36,202 bases of DNA, taken from assembly GCA_902779785.1 (NCBI GenBank), contig CACZDC010000039.1, positions 1-36,202 on the forward strand, read 5' to 3'. Below the pieces are notes generated by a model. The model saw nothing but the letters and a program-made list of their open reading frames with translations, made no database searches and was not told the DNA's origin. The stretch comes from an uncultured Bacteroidia bacterium. Its GTDB lineage: Bacteria > Bacteroidota > Bacteroidia > Bacteroidales > UBA932. Below, piece after piece: positions 1 to 7,988 of the stretch. Positions within the stretch are counted from its first letter, which is position 1. Each line of letters starts with the position of its first letter. The position numbers were made by a program, and so were the translations under genes.

Positions 1-194
1 TCCGGATGGTCCTTGCAGAAGCCCAGGATGCCCTCCAGCATAGTGTCGTTATAGCTTCCGTCGCCGAAACCATCGGTGCCGATAAGCACCGTAAGCTCCC
101 GCGGCGGAAGGGAATGCTCCTCATCCGGCTGAGTCTTTCCGCAAGAGGCAGAAACGGCCAGGATGAGGAGCAATATAACGCTACTTCGATTCAA
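1..194 (-). CDS. Lipoprotein, C-terminal part outside window (partial)
   Basis: About 64 codons are visible; the rest lies beyond the left edge. The best start is TTG at 194, because the frame upstream has no ATG or GTG and the TTG gives a clean lipoprotein signal peptide: NRSSVILLLILAVSASC, with the lipid-bearing Cys at residue 18. An acidic linker follows, then TVLIGTDGFGDGSYND, which loosely recalls the first strand and loop of basic-membrane-protein (BMP) type periplasmic binding proteins. That resemblance is weak and rests on one short stretch. The start lies 2 bases beyond the stop of the 837-residue lipoprotein, so the gene is probably the last visible member of the minus-strand lipoprotein operon. 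Confidence 0.6.
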   Translation of the reverse strand, partial: MNRSSVILLLILAVSASCGKTQPDEEHSLPPRELTVLIGTDGFGDGSYNDTMLEGILGFCKDHP

Positions 195-196
195 CT

Positions 197-2710
197 TTAC
201 TTCGACAGCTGGGTGCTTATTGCATCGGAATATGCCTTGACAATCTCCTGATGGGCAGGGGCGGTACGATAGTTCATATAGGAAGGCAGACCACCGTTTG
301 CCTTGGCAACGATCTTGTCAGCGATGCCTTTCACATCCTTTGCGGCAATCAGCTGGACCTTGGGAATATAACGGAGCGTATAGGTTTTCCAACTCTCCTC
401 CTCTTCCAGCGGTCCCTTGCTGAGGAAGGTTATGTTGACGGAAACCACCATATCCGGGATGTCCGGGTCCGCAACCACGCGCCTCTCCTCGTTGAAGGGC
501 AGGAAAATCTGCGGATCGGCGACATACTGAACATTATCCACCGTAGAATACGTCGCGTTCTTGTTGCAGAAGAACAGCGAATTGCCATAGTAACGGCGTT
601 CGATATCCCCACCCATAGTCTGCGAACTGAGCCTGGTTGCAATGTCGTCGGGATAGTAGTTGCCGAGCTCCACTTTGAACAAATCTTTGTTGTAGGGCTG
701 CTTGAACACCTTGAAGGGAGCTGCAGCGGCTCCGGGAACGTTTCCGGTGGAAACTTTGCCGGATTTGCGCGCATCAGAGATTGTGAGAGGCGTATACTCC
801 AAGGTTGTCGCCTCACGGAACCAGTCGGTGTAACCGGGATCGGAGTTCGGATAAACACCGTAACTGACCGAGACTGCCATCTTGCTGGGATGACCGAAAA
901 GGCTTTCGTTCAGGACCACATCGCCGATGGAAGTAGGATCAAAGAAGGAAATCAGCCGCATCCCGAGCAGGTGCGGAGACATCGAGACGTCATACTCCGC
1001 CTTTTCCTGCCCCGATCTGTACCAGGAAATCGGCGTTCTGGAGTAGTAAGTCGCCTGCGCTTTGTTGGCCCAGTAAGCATCTTTGACAATGTAGACTACG
1101 GGATCATTGCTGATGTTCCAGAAGCCTTTCCCGATTTCAAGGTCAGCGTATCCCGACTTGGTATTCACGCTGGCGATATTCTTAAAATAGTCGATGGGTA
1201 TACGGACCGAGGGAACTTTATGGGAACGCGGGGATTTTATCAATCCTTCCGTGGTCATCGTCGCGTTCAGATCATAGGTAATCTTGGCATCCATCTGCCC
1301 CAGTGTTTTCTTGGCATCTTTTTCCGCATCCTCGTCCCCATACGCCTTGACCAGATTTCCGATCAGGGAAACCAGGCAACCGGCGGCAACCATGGCTACT
1401 CCGACTCCGGCTGAGACGACACGGTTAGGCCCCCTCCTGGGAGCGGCATTGGCATCACCTCCAGCTCCACCACCGACATCACCGCCTGCACCTCCGCCAC
1501 CGAAGAAATAATCCAGCACGAACTTGTTTGTCAAAAAAGAAGACAGCGATGATGTAATGGAAGGAACAATCTTCCCCGCGTGACTCGTGGACTTAGGAAG
1601 GAGGGCGGAGAGATCCAGATTGCCGGTCAGCGTGCCGTCCAGACCACCCTTGATCAGCGAGTTCAGAATGATGTTCTGCTGGTCAAAGAGATCCATCCCG
1701 ATGGTTATCTGCTGGTAATTGTCAAAGAACGACTCCTTTCGCATAGCAGATAAGTCCAAATCGAAGGCCCACCAGCCAATCTTGGGGACGATGACGTAAT
1801 TGTTCGCAGGAGACATCTCTGAAGTCAGCGCAGAGGTGTAGTAGGTGCCTGCCTTTTTCTCAAAAATAGTATAGGCATCTGTTCCGCGCTTCAATTCGTG
1901 GTTGATCGGAACGGCGAACTGCGTGGAGTTGTGCTCCGCCTGGGAGCCCTTGAACCTGACATACCACAGATGGTCGTTGGCTCCGGACTCGGGAATCAGC
2001 TCCTCCGGCCAGTAGAAGAAGATGCGAAGTGTCGCCGTGTTGATATTGTACAGGCCAAAGTAATTCAGATGGACACAGGAGGGAGTCTTGATGCCGGTGG
2101 TATTGAATGCCATAAGCCAGCTTTCCTTATGGTTCATCATTTGCTCCAGCTCTTCGTCCGGCAGATTCTGCTGGAGTCCGGGAGCGGACTGGTTCCACGG
2201 GAGAGGGGTCTCCTCCGTGATCGCCTGAGGACGATCGTTGATGGTCTGGACAGAGGTGACAAGCTGGATGAAATTCTCTTTCCACCAGCATTCTTCGAAC
2301 TTCCTGTTTACCGACGGGGATTCCCCGTCGTTGAATCCTACCGGAAGTCCGGCCCTCTGGGAGAGCGTCAGGACAGCGGTGGCGCCATTTGTCATCTTGA
2401 TGGTCAGACGAGCCTCGCGGAAATCTTCCAGGGAAGAATCGGACTTCACCGAGACATCAAGGACCATACTTCCGTTCAGCAGAGCCTCCTCACGTTTGAT
2501 CTCGCTTACCCACGAAGGCTGGTTAAGCACCTCGCTGATCTGCGTATCGCCGATCTTATCCAGTACGGTGGTCGCGGTGTAATCATCATTGGTAAGCTCG
2601 AGACTGTATTCCCGGACACTGTCGTCCATTGGTTCAAATTCTTTCTGCGAGCAGGATGCGGCAAAAAGAAGAAGAATGGAGACGAATGCAAATAAATGAC
2701 GCAATCTCAT
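197..2710 (-). CDS. Large unrecognised surface lipoprotein with BACON-like N-terminus (837 aa)
   Basis: The N-terminus has a lipoprotein signal peptide ending LLFAASC (Cys20). Residues about 30-120 look like a BACON-type beta-sandwich, with a PSWVS motif and closing strands TIKMTNGATAVLTLSQ; this fold is common at the base of Bacteroidota surface lipoproteins. The remaining 700 residues match nothing I recognise. They are rich in aromatics and Asn. A glycine-rich stretch (residues about 404-418, GGGGAGGDVGGGAGGD) is followed by a hydrophobic segment (about 431-450, VVSAGVGVAMVAAGCLVSLI) and a charged patch. An internal transmembrane-like segment is unusual in an outer-membrane lipoprotein. 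The gene lies 6 bases after the 340-residue lipoprotein and 2 bases before the next one, so all are probably co-transcribed. Function unknown. Confidence 0.85.
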   Translation of the reverse strand: MRLRHLFAFVSILLLFAASCSQKEFEPMDDSVREYSLELTNDDYTATTVLDKIGDTQISEVLNQPSWVSEIKREEALLNGSMVLDVSVKSDSSLEDFREARLTIKMTNGATAVLTLSQRAGLPVGFNDGESPSVNRKFEECWWKENFIQLVTSVQTINDRPQAITEETPLPWNQSAPGLQQNLPDEELEQMMNHKESWLMAFNTTGIKTPSCVHLNYFGLYNINTATLRIFFYWPEELIPESGANDHLWYVRFKGSQAEHNSTQFAVPINHELKRGTDAYTIFEKKAGTYYTSALTSEMSPANNYVIVPKIGWWAFDLDLSAMRKESFFDNYQQITIGMDLFDQQNIILNSLIKGGLDGTLTGNLDLSALLPKSTSHAGKIVPSITSSLSSFLTNKFVLDYFFGGGGAGGDVGGGAGGDANAAPRRGPNRVVSAGVGVAMVAAGCLVSLIGNLVKAYGDEDAEKDAKKTLGQMDAKITYDLNATMTTEGLIKSPRSHKVPSVRIPIDYFKNIASVNTKSGYADLEIGKGFWNISNDPVVYIVKDAYWANKAQATYYSRTPISWYRSGQEKAEYDVSMSPHLLGMRLISFFDPTSIGDVVLNESLFGHPSKMAVSVSYGVYPNSDPGYTDWFREATTLEYTPLTISDARKSGKVSTGNVPGAAAAPFKVFKQPYNKDLFKVELGNYYPDDIATRLSSQTMGGDIERRYYGNSLFFCNKNATYSTVDNVQYVADPQIFLPFNEERRVVADPDIPDMVVSVNITFLSKGPLEEEESWKTYTLRYIPKVQLIAAKDVKGIADKIVAKANGGLPSYMNYRTAPAHQEIVKAYSDAISTQLSK

Positions 2711-2716
2711 CTTATT

Positions 2717-3739
2717 TTACATAAAAGTAATTTCCACGACATATTCACCATCGGACGACCTTTGTATCACGTGGAAGGAATACATATACGCCTCGTAATA
2801 ATACCAACTGCCGAAGAAATGAAGTTGCTGAAGGCCTTTGTCATCTTTGATATGATAGCGGTAATCCCTGTCATCTCCGTTGTTTTTCTTGCACATAAAA
2901 TGATGTTGCCAGTCATTCATCCCGGCATCCTTGAGAGCGCTATGGAGCGCAGGCCTGTCAGTCAAAGCGTTATGAATCTTCCTGAGATCCCACTCGTAGG
3001 AAGCACGCTTGCGGTGGGTTTCGGAATCAGAACCGTTAGTTATATAATTATGATTAGTGGTCTCGAGTCTGACCAGGATACCGTTCCTTTGTCCGGGTTC
3101 ATAAGTCTGCAGAACGACAAATTTTCCGGTTCCCCTGTTGAAAACGTTCCCCTCCATAACTGCGAGTTCAGGGAGCTTGCCTTTCTCTAGCGTAACAGCA
3201 GAGCCGAGCTGAAAATCATCCAGGGCATCGCAGTTGGAGATGTCAAAATAATCGTCGTTCAGGGGCATCTTGCTCTTGGGAATGAAGCTGACGGATTCCA
3301 GCGGACGGGCACAGAGAGGAATCTCGATCTCGGCTACCCGGCCATCTTCCGCGCCGCTGAGCTTTTTGAGCGTAGCCGTTCCCTTGGTGACGCCCAGGGT
3401 ATCCCTGAGGTTCCAGATGTGATTGTCCCCGTTTTTGAAATGATCGGCATCGCTCGGAATCAAGGAGCTGAAAAACTTCTCGGCTGCTTCAAAGTCTTCT
3501 GCGACAAAGGTAATCTGTCCGGGAAAATCCTTATTCAGCTGAAGGCCTTCCGTGCGGATAATCTTTCCTTCTTCGTCAAGGGTTATGATCTGATTTACAA
3601 GAAGTTCCACATCATCATTGGGATAGTTTCCAACCGGGTGAGGGTTCTCAACCGGATCCGTGTTTTTCTTTTCGCAGGACACGATTGCGACAGCACCAAT
3701 AACAAGAAGGGCCGCAGCCATAAATTTAAATTTGTTCAT
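2717..3739 (-). CDS. Unrecognised lipoprotein (340 aa)
   Basis: I start this gene at the ATG at 3739 rather than the upstream in-frame codon at 3778, because 3739 gives a standard lipoprotein signal: MNKFKFMAAALLVIGAVAIVSC with Cys22. Upstream of that ATG is an A-rich stretch, common for Bacteroidota start sites, and no Shine-Dalgarno sequence. The mature part begins with a Pro/Asn linker and then a mixed alpha/beta region. The C-terminal third is rich in His, Trp and Tyr (for example FHVIQRSS near the end). I recognise no domain. It sits between the fimbrillin/FISUMP lipoprotein (23-base gap) and the 837-residue lipoprotein (6-base gap), which suggests a shared job at the cell surface. Confidence 0.82.
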   Translation of the reverse strand: MNKFKFMAAALLVIGAVAIVSCEKKNTDPVENPHPVGNYPNDDVELLVNQIITLDEEGKIIRTEGLQLNKDFPGQITFVAEDFEAAEKFFSSLIPSDADHFKNGDNHIWNLRDTLGVTKGTATLKKLSGAEDGRVAEIEIPLCARPLESVSFIPKSKMPLNDDYFDISNCDALDDFQLGSAVTLEKGKLPELAVMEGNVFNRGTGKFVVLQTYEPGQRNGILVRLETTNHNYITNGSDSETHRKRASYEWDLRKIHNALTDRPALHSALKDAGMNDWQHHFMCKKNNGDDRDYRYHIKDDKGLQQLHFFGSWYYYEAYMYSFHVIQRSSDGEYVVEITFM

Positions 3740-3762
3740 AGTATTAATTATTTTTTGTTCGT

Positions 3763-5412
3763 TTATTCTTTTATGCATCGTACGGGGGCCGCCATCACTC
3801 GGCTTAGGGACGAGATCACATTGGTATAAGTAAAATCTCCATCATCCAGCGCTGAGGCAGATTCTCCCCAAGGAGTTCGTGTCCAGTATGTCCTGCCATA
3901 GGAATACAGACCATTATTGGAGATGTAACCCATCTCGTCAAAGTTGTCAGAAAGGAAGTTAAAATCAAAATTGACTTCATCTTCCGACGGCACCCTGTAG
4001 CCTTGCGGACAGGGATCCCAGACAGTTTTGGCCCCGTCGGCTCCCCAAAGATGGGAATCCTGACCACTTCCCCCGGCGCTGAACCAGTCTCTTGCACTTA
4101 CAGTCACGCCATCTTCATCAATGAACTCCGCAGGGTGAGCGATGGAATAGGCCAGGCCTTCAGTCCCCTGATTGGGAGCGTGGTTTGCCGAAGACAGGAG
4201 CGGATCTTTCCTTCCCCACTGGAAGTAACAATTCCCGCCCAGAGGCGGCAGCATTTTTCCGCCTCCGGGAAGGGTGGTCTCGGCCGGGGCCGACTCCGTT
4301 ACCCAAATGAGGTAGGACCAGAGGATAGTGCCGTTCTTTTTGATGGCCACCAGCGCGCTGCCGGGCGTACCGGAGGCAGTGATGGTCAACTTGCCGTCAT
4401 AGACCGATGCGGAGGCAACGGATTCGTTGCCCCACAGTACCTCCGCCTCATCCGGAACAGAGGCCGATGCAATCAGGCCGCTCCGCTGCCAGCTGCCGTA
4501 AATCTTCCGGGGATTCACGTCAAAACTGATGGTCTCACCCGGTCGGATGCAGAAACTGTTTTCCTGGCCGTAATAGACCTGGCCCGAAGGCGCAGCCCAC
4601 GACATCCTTTCATCCAGATTCCCTGTGATATTCTTGAACTTGCCCGCAGCGAAGCTGACTTCGGAGTCGAAACGAAGCTCACCAACCTGGCTTCCGCTAT
4701 CGGCCATAAGGGTGAATCCCTTGGAGAAAACCGCAGGAAGGATGACAATATAATAATACGTTCCAACTTCAAAAGTGCTTCCGGACGACGGCTTTAGGCT
4801 TACGCATTCCTCCGTACCGGCTTCCGCTACAGGCGTATCTTCCGCGGTAAAGCGGAAGCGAAAATCCCCGGCAATCTTCTCTCCGTTGTTGCCGCGGATG
4901 CTCACGGCCTTGATATCGTCCCGGCTTACCATAAAACGGAGGCCGCTGCAGACGTGGTTGAAGGAGATGGTATTGCCGCTGGCGTCGTCGGCGGTAATCA
5001 GGCAGCCGTCGGCAAAAGAGCCGGCCTTTCCCAGCTGGTAAGCCGTCAGCGTAGTGGACACATATGTTCCATCATAGCCGGCCGATGAATTATAGGGATA
5101 GAGGGCGATGTAGTTGCCAAGGTCCGCAGGGCCCACGCCGGTGAAAACGGCTGAAAAGGCCAGATCATCATTGCCGCCTTGAAACTCGTAATTGCCGCCC
5201 CCCGAGAAAATTGAAATCTTTTCACGGGCTGTCCAAAGGACATTCCTGTCATCTGTTACATCCAGTTGAGTACGGGTCTTCAGGGACTCGTCGGAAGGAT
5301 TGGAAGCATATAAGCTATGCTTCACAAGCTTGTTCACTTCCGGTATTCCCTCACGCCGGCAAGCCGAGAGCGACACAAGAATCAGCAGGATGATCAGCCT
5401 ATAGATCTTCAT
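3763..5412 (-). CDS. Fimbrillin-like lipoprotein with C-terminal FISUMP domain (549 aa)
   Basis: The start at 5412 gives MKIYRLIILLILVSLSAC, a lipoprotein signal with Cys18. Residues about 40-275 resemble Bacteroidota fimbrillin/Mfa-like proteins: a conserved KTRTQLD near the mature N-terminus, then VLWTAREKISIFSGGG, then ALYPYNSSAGYDG. Residues about 285-375 look like a Big-type beta domain. Residues about 390-549 are a FISUMP (Fibrobacter succinogenes major paralogous) domain, seen in WDPCPQGYRVPSEDEV, the YWTRTPWGES block and the C-terminal APVRCIKE. The role is probably surface adhesion or pilus-tip display (inference). The gene overlaps the 36-codon micro-ORF by 14 bases, so translation may be coupled. 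Confidence 0.85.
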   Translation of the reverse strand: MKIYRLIILLILVSLSACRREGIPEVNKLVKHSLYASNPSDESLKTRTQLDVTDDRNVLWTAREKISIFSGGGNYEFQGGNDDLAFSAVFTGVGPADLGNYIALYPYNSSAGYDGTYVSTTLTAYQLGKAGSFADGCLITADDASGNTISFNHVCSGLRFMVSRDDIKAVSIRGNNGEKIAGDFRFRFTAEDTPVAEAGTEECVSLKPSSGSTFEVGTYYYIVILPAVFSKGFTLMADSGSQVGELRFDSEVSFAAGKFKNITGNLDERMSWAAPSGQVYYGQENSFCIRPGETISFDVNPRKIYGSWQRSGLIASASVPDEAEVLWGNESVASASVYDGKLTITASGTPGSALVAIKKNGTILWSYLIWVTESAPAETTLPGGGKMLPPLGGNCYFQWGRKDPLLSSANHAPNQGTEGLAYSIAHPAEFIDEDGVTVSARDWFSAGGSGQDSHLWGADGAKTVWDPCPQGYRVPSEDEVNFDFNFLSDNFDEMGYISNNGLYSYGRTYWTRTPWGESASALDDGDFTYTNVISSLSRVMAAPVRCIKE

Positions 5413-5509
5413 ACTCGAGTTTCTTTGTAGTACCGCCGATACTTGATTCAAGTATGTTGAACTCCGTCACCGCAATGATGACTTCACAGGCAGGGGCTTC
5501 ATATTTCAT
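5399..5509 (-). CDS. 36-aa micro-ORF leading the lipoprotein operon
   Basis: This short ORF starts with ATG at 5509, about 38 bases downstream of a good -33/-7 promoter, and ends with TAG at 5401-5399 inside the next gene. The product begins MKYEAPACEVIIAV, has a middle segment NILESSIGG, and ends KKLEYEDL. I recall short, unannotated Bacteroidales ORFs of this style (MK-Y-E-x-P, then an acidic hydrophobic strand, then a Ser/Gly-rich tail) near fimbrillin-type genes, but have no family name. It has no signal peptide and one Cys (residue 8). It overlaps the fimbrillin/FISUMP lipoprotein start by 14 bases, which suggests a coupled leader peptide or a small structural or regulatory partner. It could also be a chance reading frame. 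Confidence 0.6.
   Translation of the reverse strand: MKYEAPACEVIIAVTEFNILESSIGGTTKKLEYEDL
5439..5455. repeat. Perfect 17-base palindrome inside the micro-ORF
   Basis: ATACTTGATTCAAGTAT has perfect 8-base arms around one central base. It lies within the micro-ORF coding sequence and ends 27 bases upstream of the lipoprotein ATG. It could be an operator or an RNA hairpin that controls lipoprotein translation. A palindrome of this size is expected by chance about once in every two windows of this length, so only its position makes it notable. Confidence 0.4.
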
Positions 5510-5547
5510 TAATCTGCAGGACAAGGCGGAAACATCTTAATATCACG

Positions 5548-5577
5548 CAAATATAGTAAAAATAACCTGCCCTTCAA
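5548..5577 (-). promoter_or_regulatory. Bacteroidota sigma promoter for the lipoprotein operon
   Basis: Read on the minus strand, TTG (5577-5575) is followed by a 19-base spacer and TATATTTG (5555-5548). This is a close match to the Bacteroidota -33/-7 consensus (TTTG, about 19 bases, TAnnTTTG). Transcription would begin near 5541, about 30 bases before the micro-ORF ATG and about 130 bases before the lipoprotein ATG at 5412. Confidence 0.72.
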
Positions 5578-5603
5578 TAAAAAATTTTTCTTTTCTTGCA
5601 CGA

Positions 5604-5634
5604 TTGTTGTTGAATAGGAAAAAGTTTAACTTTG
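5604..5634 (+). promoter_or_regulatory. Promoter of the Clp ATPase gene
   Basis: TTG repeats at 5604-5612 lie 14-20 bases upstream of TAACTTTG (5627-5634), a perfect TAnnTTTG -7 element. The predicted start site lies a few bases before the ATG at 5655, giving a very short leader. The promoter stands back to back with the lipoprotein-operon promoter. Confidence 0.7.
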
Positions 5635-5654
5635 CAAGACAGAACAGAAGCTAT

Positions 5655-7988
5655 ATGCAACAACTCCAGGTATCCGACGACCTCAACATAATAATAAGAT
5701 ATGCACGGGAAGAGGCGATGCGTACCGGCAGCTACGGAATAGGCCCCGACCATCTTATGCTCGGCATCATCCGGCACGAAGACAACCACGCCTTCCGGAG
5801 CCTCCTTTCGCTTGGCATCGAGCCCGCCGGACTCAAGGCTTTCATAGATGAGAGAATCTCCACCAACGAGACCGTGCCATACGAGGAAATCGAGCACATC
5901 AGCTTTTCCCGCCAGGCCCAGAACGTCCTGAGTATCACCGTAATGGAAGCTACAAGGATGAAAAGTCCGGCGGCAGATTCCCATCATCTGCTGCTGGCGC
6001 TCTGCCGCACTACGGACTGCTATGGACAGATTTTCCTCCGAAACCACGGGGTGGATTATGGCCGTCTCCTGGCCTATATGGAAGACGAAGGCCTTCTGAG
6101 GCCCAAGGACAAAGAGGAAAAGACGCAGGAAGAGGAACAGCCGGCACAGGATGTCAGAGAGGGAGCTGAGCAGAAACTGGACATCGACGAGTATGCCTAC
6201 GACCTGACGAAGGCCGCGCGGGAAGGGAAACTGGATCCCGTAGTGGGCCGCGACACGGAGATCGCCAGGGTCATCGAAATCCTCGGGCGGCGAAAGAAAA
6301 ACAACCCTATGCTGATAGGCGAGCCCGGCGTGGGCAAGTCTGCCATAGTGGAAGGAATCGCGCTGAGGATAGCTGCAGGGAACATTTCTCCCGTGCTGGC
6401 GAAGAAACGCATCCTCTCTCTTGACATAGCCTCGGTCGTGGCCGGGACCAAGTACAGGGGCGACTTTGAAAAACGCTTGAAATCGATAATCAAGGAGGCT
6501 CAGGAAAACCCGGACCTCATCCTCTTTATAGATGAGTTCCATACTATCGTCGGCGCGGGCGGAGCCTCCGGGAGCCTGGACGCCGCGAATATGCTCAAGC
6601 CGGCCCTGGCACGCGGAGAGTTCCAGTGCATAGGCGCCACGACAAGGGATGAATTCACCAAGATAGTGGAAAAGGACGGGGCTCTTGACAGGCGTTTCCA
6701 GAAAATCGTCGTCGAGCCGACCGACGTTCCCCAGTCCATCGAGATACTCCGTCAGTTGAAGCCCCATTACGAGCAGTTCCATCAGATACAGTACACGGAT
6801 GACGCGGTCGAGGCCGCGGTGAGACTCACAGACCGCTACATCACTGACAAGTCCCTGCCTGACAAGGCCATAGACGCCCTCGACGAGGCCGGTTCGATGG
6901 TGAGGCTGTCGCTCGCCAAGAAACGCGGACGGGAGAAGACCGTCGATGCCGAGGACATAGCCTCGGTGGTCTCCAAGATGACCGGCATCCCGGTGAACAA
7001 GGTGGCCGAATCGGAAGGCAACCGTATACTGAAGATGAGGGAACGCCTCAGGCGCAGGATTATCGGCCAGGATGAAGCCATAGATGCCGTGGTAAGGGCG
7101 ATCCAGCGCAACAGGGCAGGCCTCAAGGATCCTCACCGTCCCATCGGCACCTTCCTTTTCTTCGGGGCCACCGGAGTCGGGAAAACCCAGCTTGCCCGCT
7201 CCCTTGCCGAATATCTTTTCGACAGCGAGGATAATATCGTAAGGATAGATATGAGCGAATATATGGAGAAATTCTCCGTATCACGGCTTATCGGCGCGCC
7301 TCCGGGCTATGTCGGCTACGAAGAAGGCGGACAGCTCTCGGAAAGGGTGAGGCAGAAGCCCTACTGCGTCGTGCTGCTCGATGAGATAGAGAAGGCCCAT
7401 CCGGACATCTTCAACCTGCTGCTGCAGGTTCTGGATGAAGGACGGCTGACCGATTCCGTCGGACGGACCGTAGATTTCAAGAACACAATCGTAATTATGA
7501 CCTCGAACGTGGGCAGCCGGGAGATTGAACAGCACGGAAAGGGAATCGGCTTCGAGACTGCCGGGAAAGACATATCGAAAGACAGGCGCAGCATCCTCGA
7601 GAAGGCGGTCAAAAAGGCATTCCCGCCCGAATTCATCAACCGCGTGGATGCGCAGGTCTACTTCAATTCCCTAGGCTACAAAGAAATAGAACAGATTATA
7701 GACATAGAACTCAAAGACCTGAGAGAGAGAGCGTTGGAGGCGGGATACAAACTCAACGTCACCCCCGCGGCCAAGCGACTTGTCGCCGACAGCGGCTATG
7801 ACCCCGCCTATGGTGCCAGACCCTTGAAACGGGCCATCACCCAGCTGATAGAAGACCCCGTTTCAGAGTTCATCATTTCGGACCGGATCCTTCTCTCGAG
7901 AGGGAAGAAGCCGAGCGAGTGCAGGATGCTCCGCGTGGGTCTTTCCCCGGACAAGGAAAGCACCGTGGTGGAACTCAAAGAGCCGTAA
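5655..7988 (+). CDS. Clp-family AAA+ unfoldase, ClpP partner, lacking a middle domain (777 aa)
   Basis: An ATP-dependent unfoldase that feeds proteins to ClpP in the cytoplasm. I start at ATG 5655 (MQQLQVSDDLNIII) because the upstream in-frame codon at 5604 lies inside the promoter. Domains: N-terminal Clp repeats, residues 1-150 (YGIGPDHLMLGIIR); a charged linker, 150-175; AAA1 with Walker A GEPGVGKS (222-229) and Walker B LILFIDE (288-294); AAA2 with Walker A GATGVGKT (504-511), Walker B VVLLDE and the pore loop GYVGYEEGG; a ClpP-docking IGF loop (631-633); and a C-terminal small domain (YDPAYGARPLKR). Between AAA1 and AAA2 there is no coiled-coil M domain or UVR motif as in ClpC, so the layout is ClpA-like although the AAA sequence reads like ClpC. 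No clpS is adjacent. Confidence 0.93.
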   Translation: MQQLQVSDDLNIIIRYAREEAMRTGSYGIGPDHLMLGIIRHEDNHAFRSLLSLGIEPAGLKAFIDERISTNETVPYEEIEHISFSRQAQNVLSITVMEATRMKSPAADSHHLLLALCRTTDCYGQIFLRNHGVDYGRLLAYMEDEGLLRPKDKEEKTQEEEQPAQDVREGAEQKLDIDEYAYDLTKAAREGKLDPVVGRDTEIARVIEILGRRKKNNPMLIGEPGVGKSAIVEGIALRIAAGNISPVLAKKRILSLDIASVVAGTKYRGDFEKRLKSIIKEAQENPDLILFIDEFHTIVGAGGASGSLDAANMLKPALARGEFQCIGATTRDEFTKIVEKDGALDRRFQKIVVEPTDVPQSIEILRQLKPHYEQFHQIQYTDDAVEAAVRLTDRYITDKSLPDKAIDALDEAGSMVRLSLAKKRGREKTVDAEDIASVVSKMTGIPVNKVAESEGNRILKMRERLRRRIIGQDEAIDAVVRAIQRNRAGLKDPHRPIGTFLFFGATGVGKTQLARSLAEYLFDSEDNIVRIDMSEYMEKFSVSRLIGAPPGYVGYEEGGQLSERVRQKPYCVVLLDEIEKAHPDIFNLLLQVLDEGRLTDSVGRTVDFKNTIVIMTSNVGSREIEQHGKGIGFETAGKDISKDRRSILEKAVKKAFPPEFINRVDAQVYFNSLGYKEIEQIIDIELKDLRERALEAGYKLNVTPAAKRLVADSGYDPAYGARPLKRAITQLIEDPVSEFIISDRILLSRGKKPSECRMLRVGLSPDKESTVVELKEP

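Noticed and set aside
251-1414. 387-codon open frame on the plus strand
   Set aside because: Antisense to the 837-residue lipoprotein, which has a signal peptide and operon spacing; no recognisable feature in the plus frame.
5413-5451. N-terminal extension of the fimbrillin/FISUMP lipoprotein from a TTG
   Set aside because: It would bury the signal peptide behind 13 polar residues; ATG 5412 gives a normal lipoprotein start.
5574-7136. 520-codon open frame on the minus strand
   Set aside because: Antisense shadow of the Clp ATPase, which has both Walker motifs; the translation is His/Arg/Leu-rich low-sense sequence.
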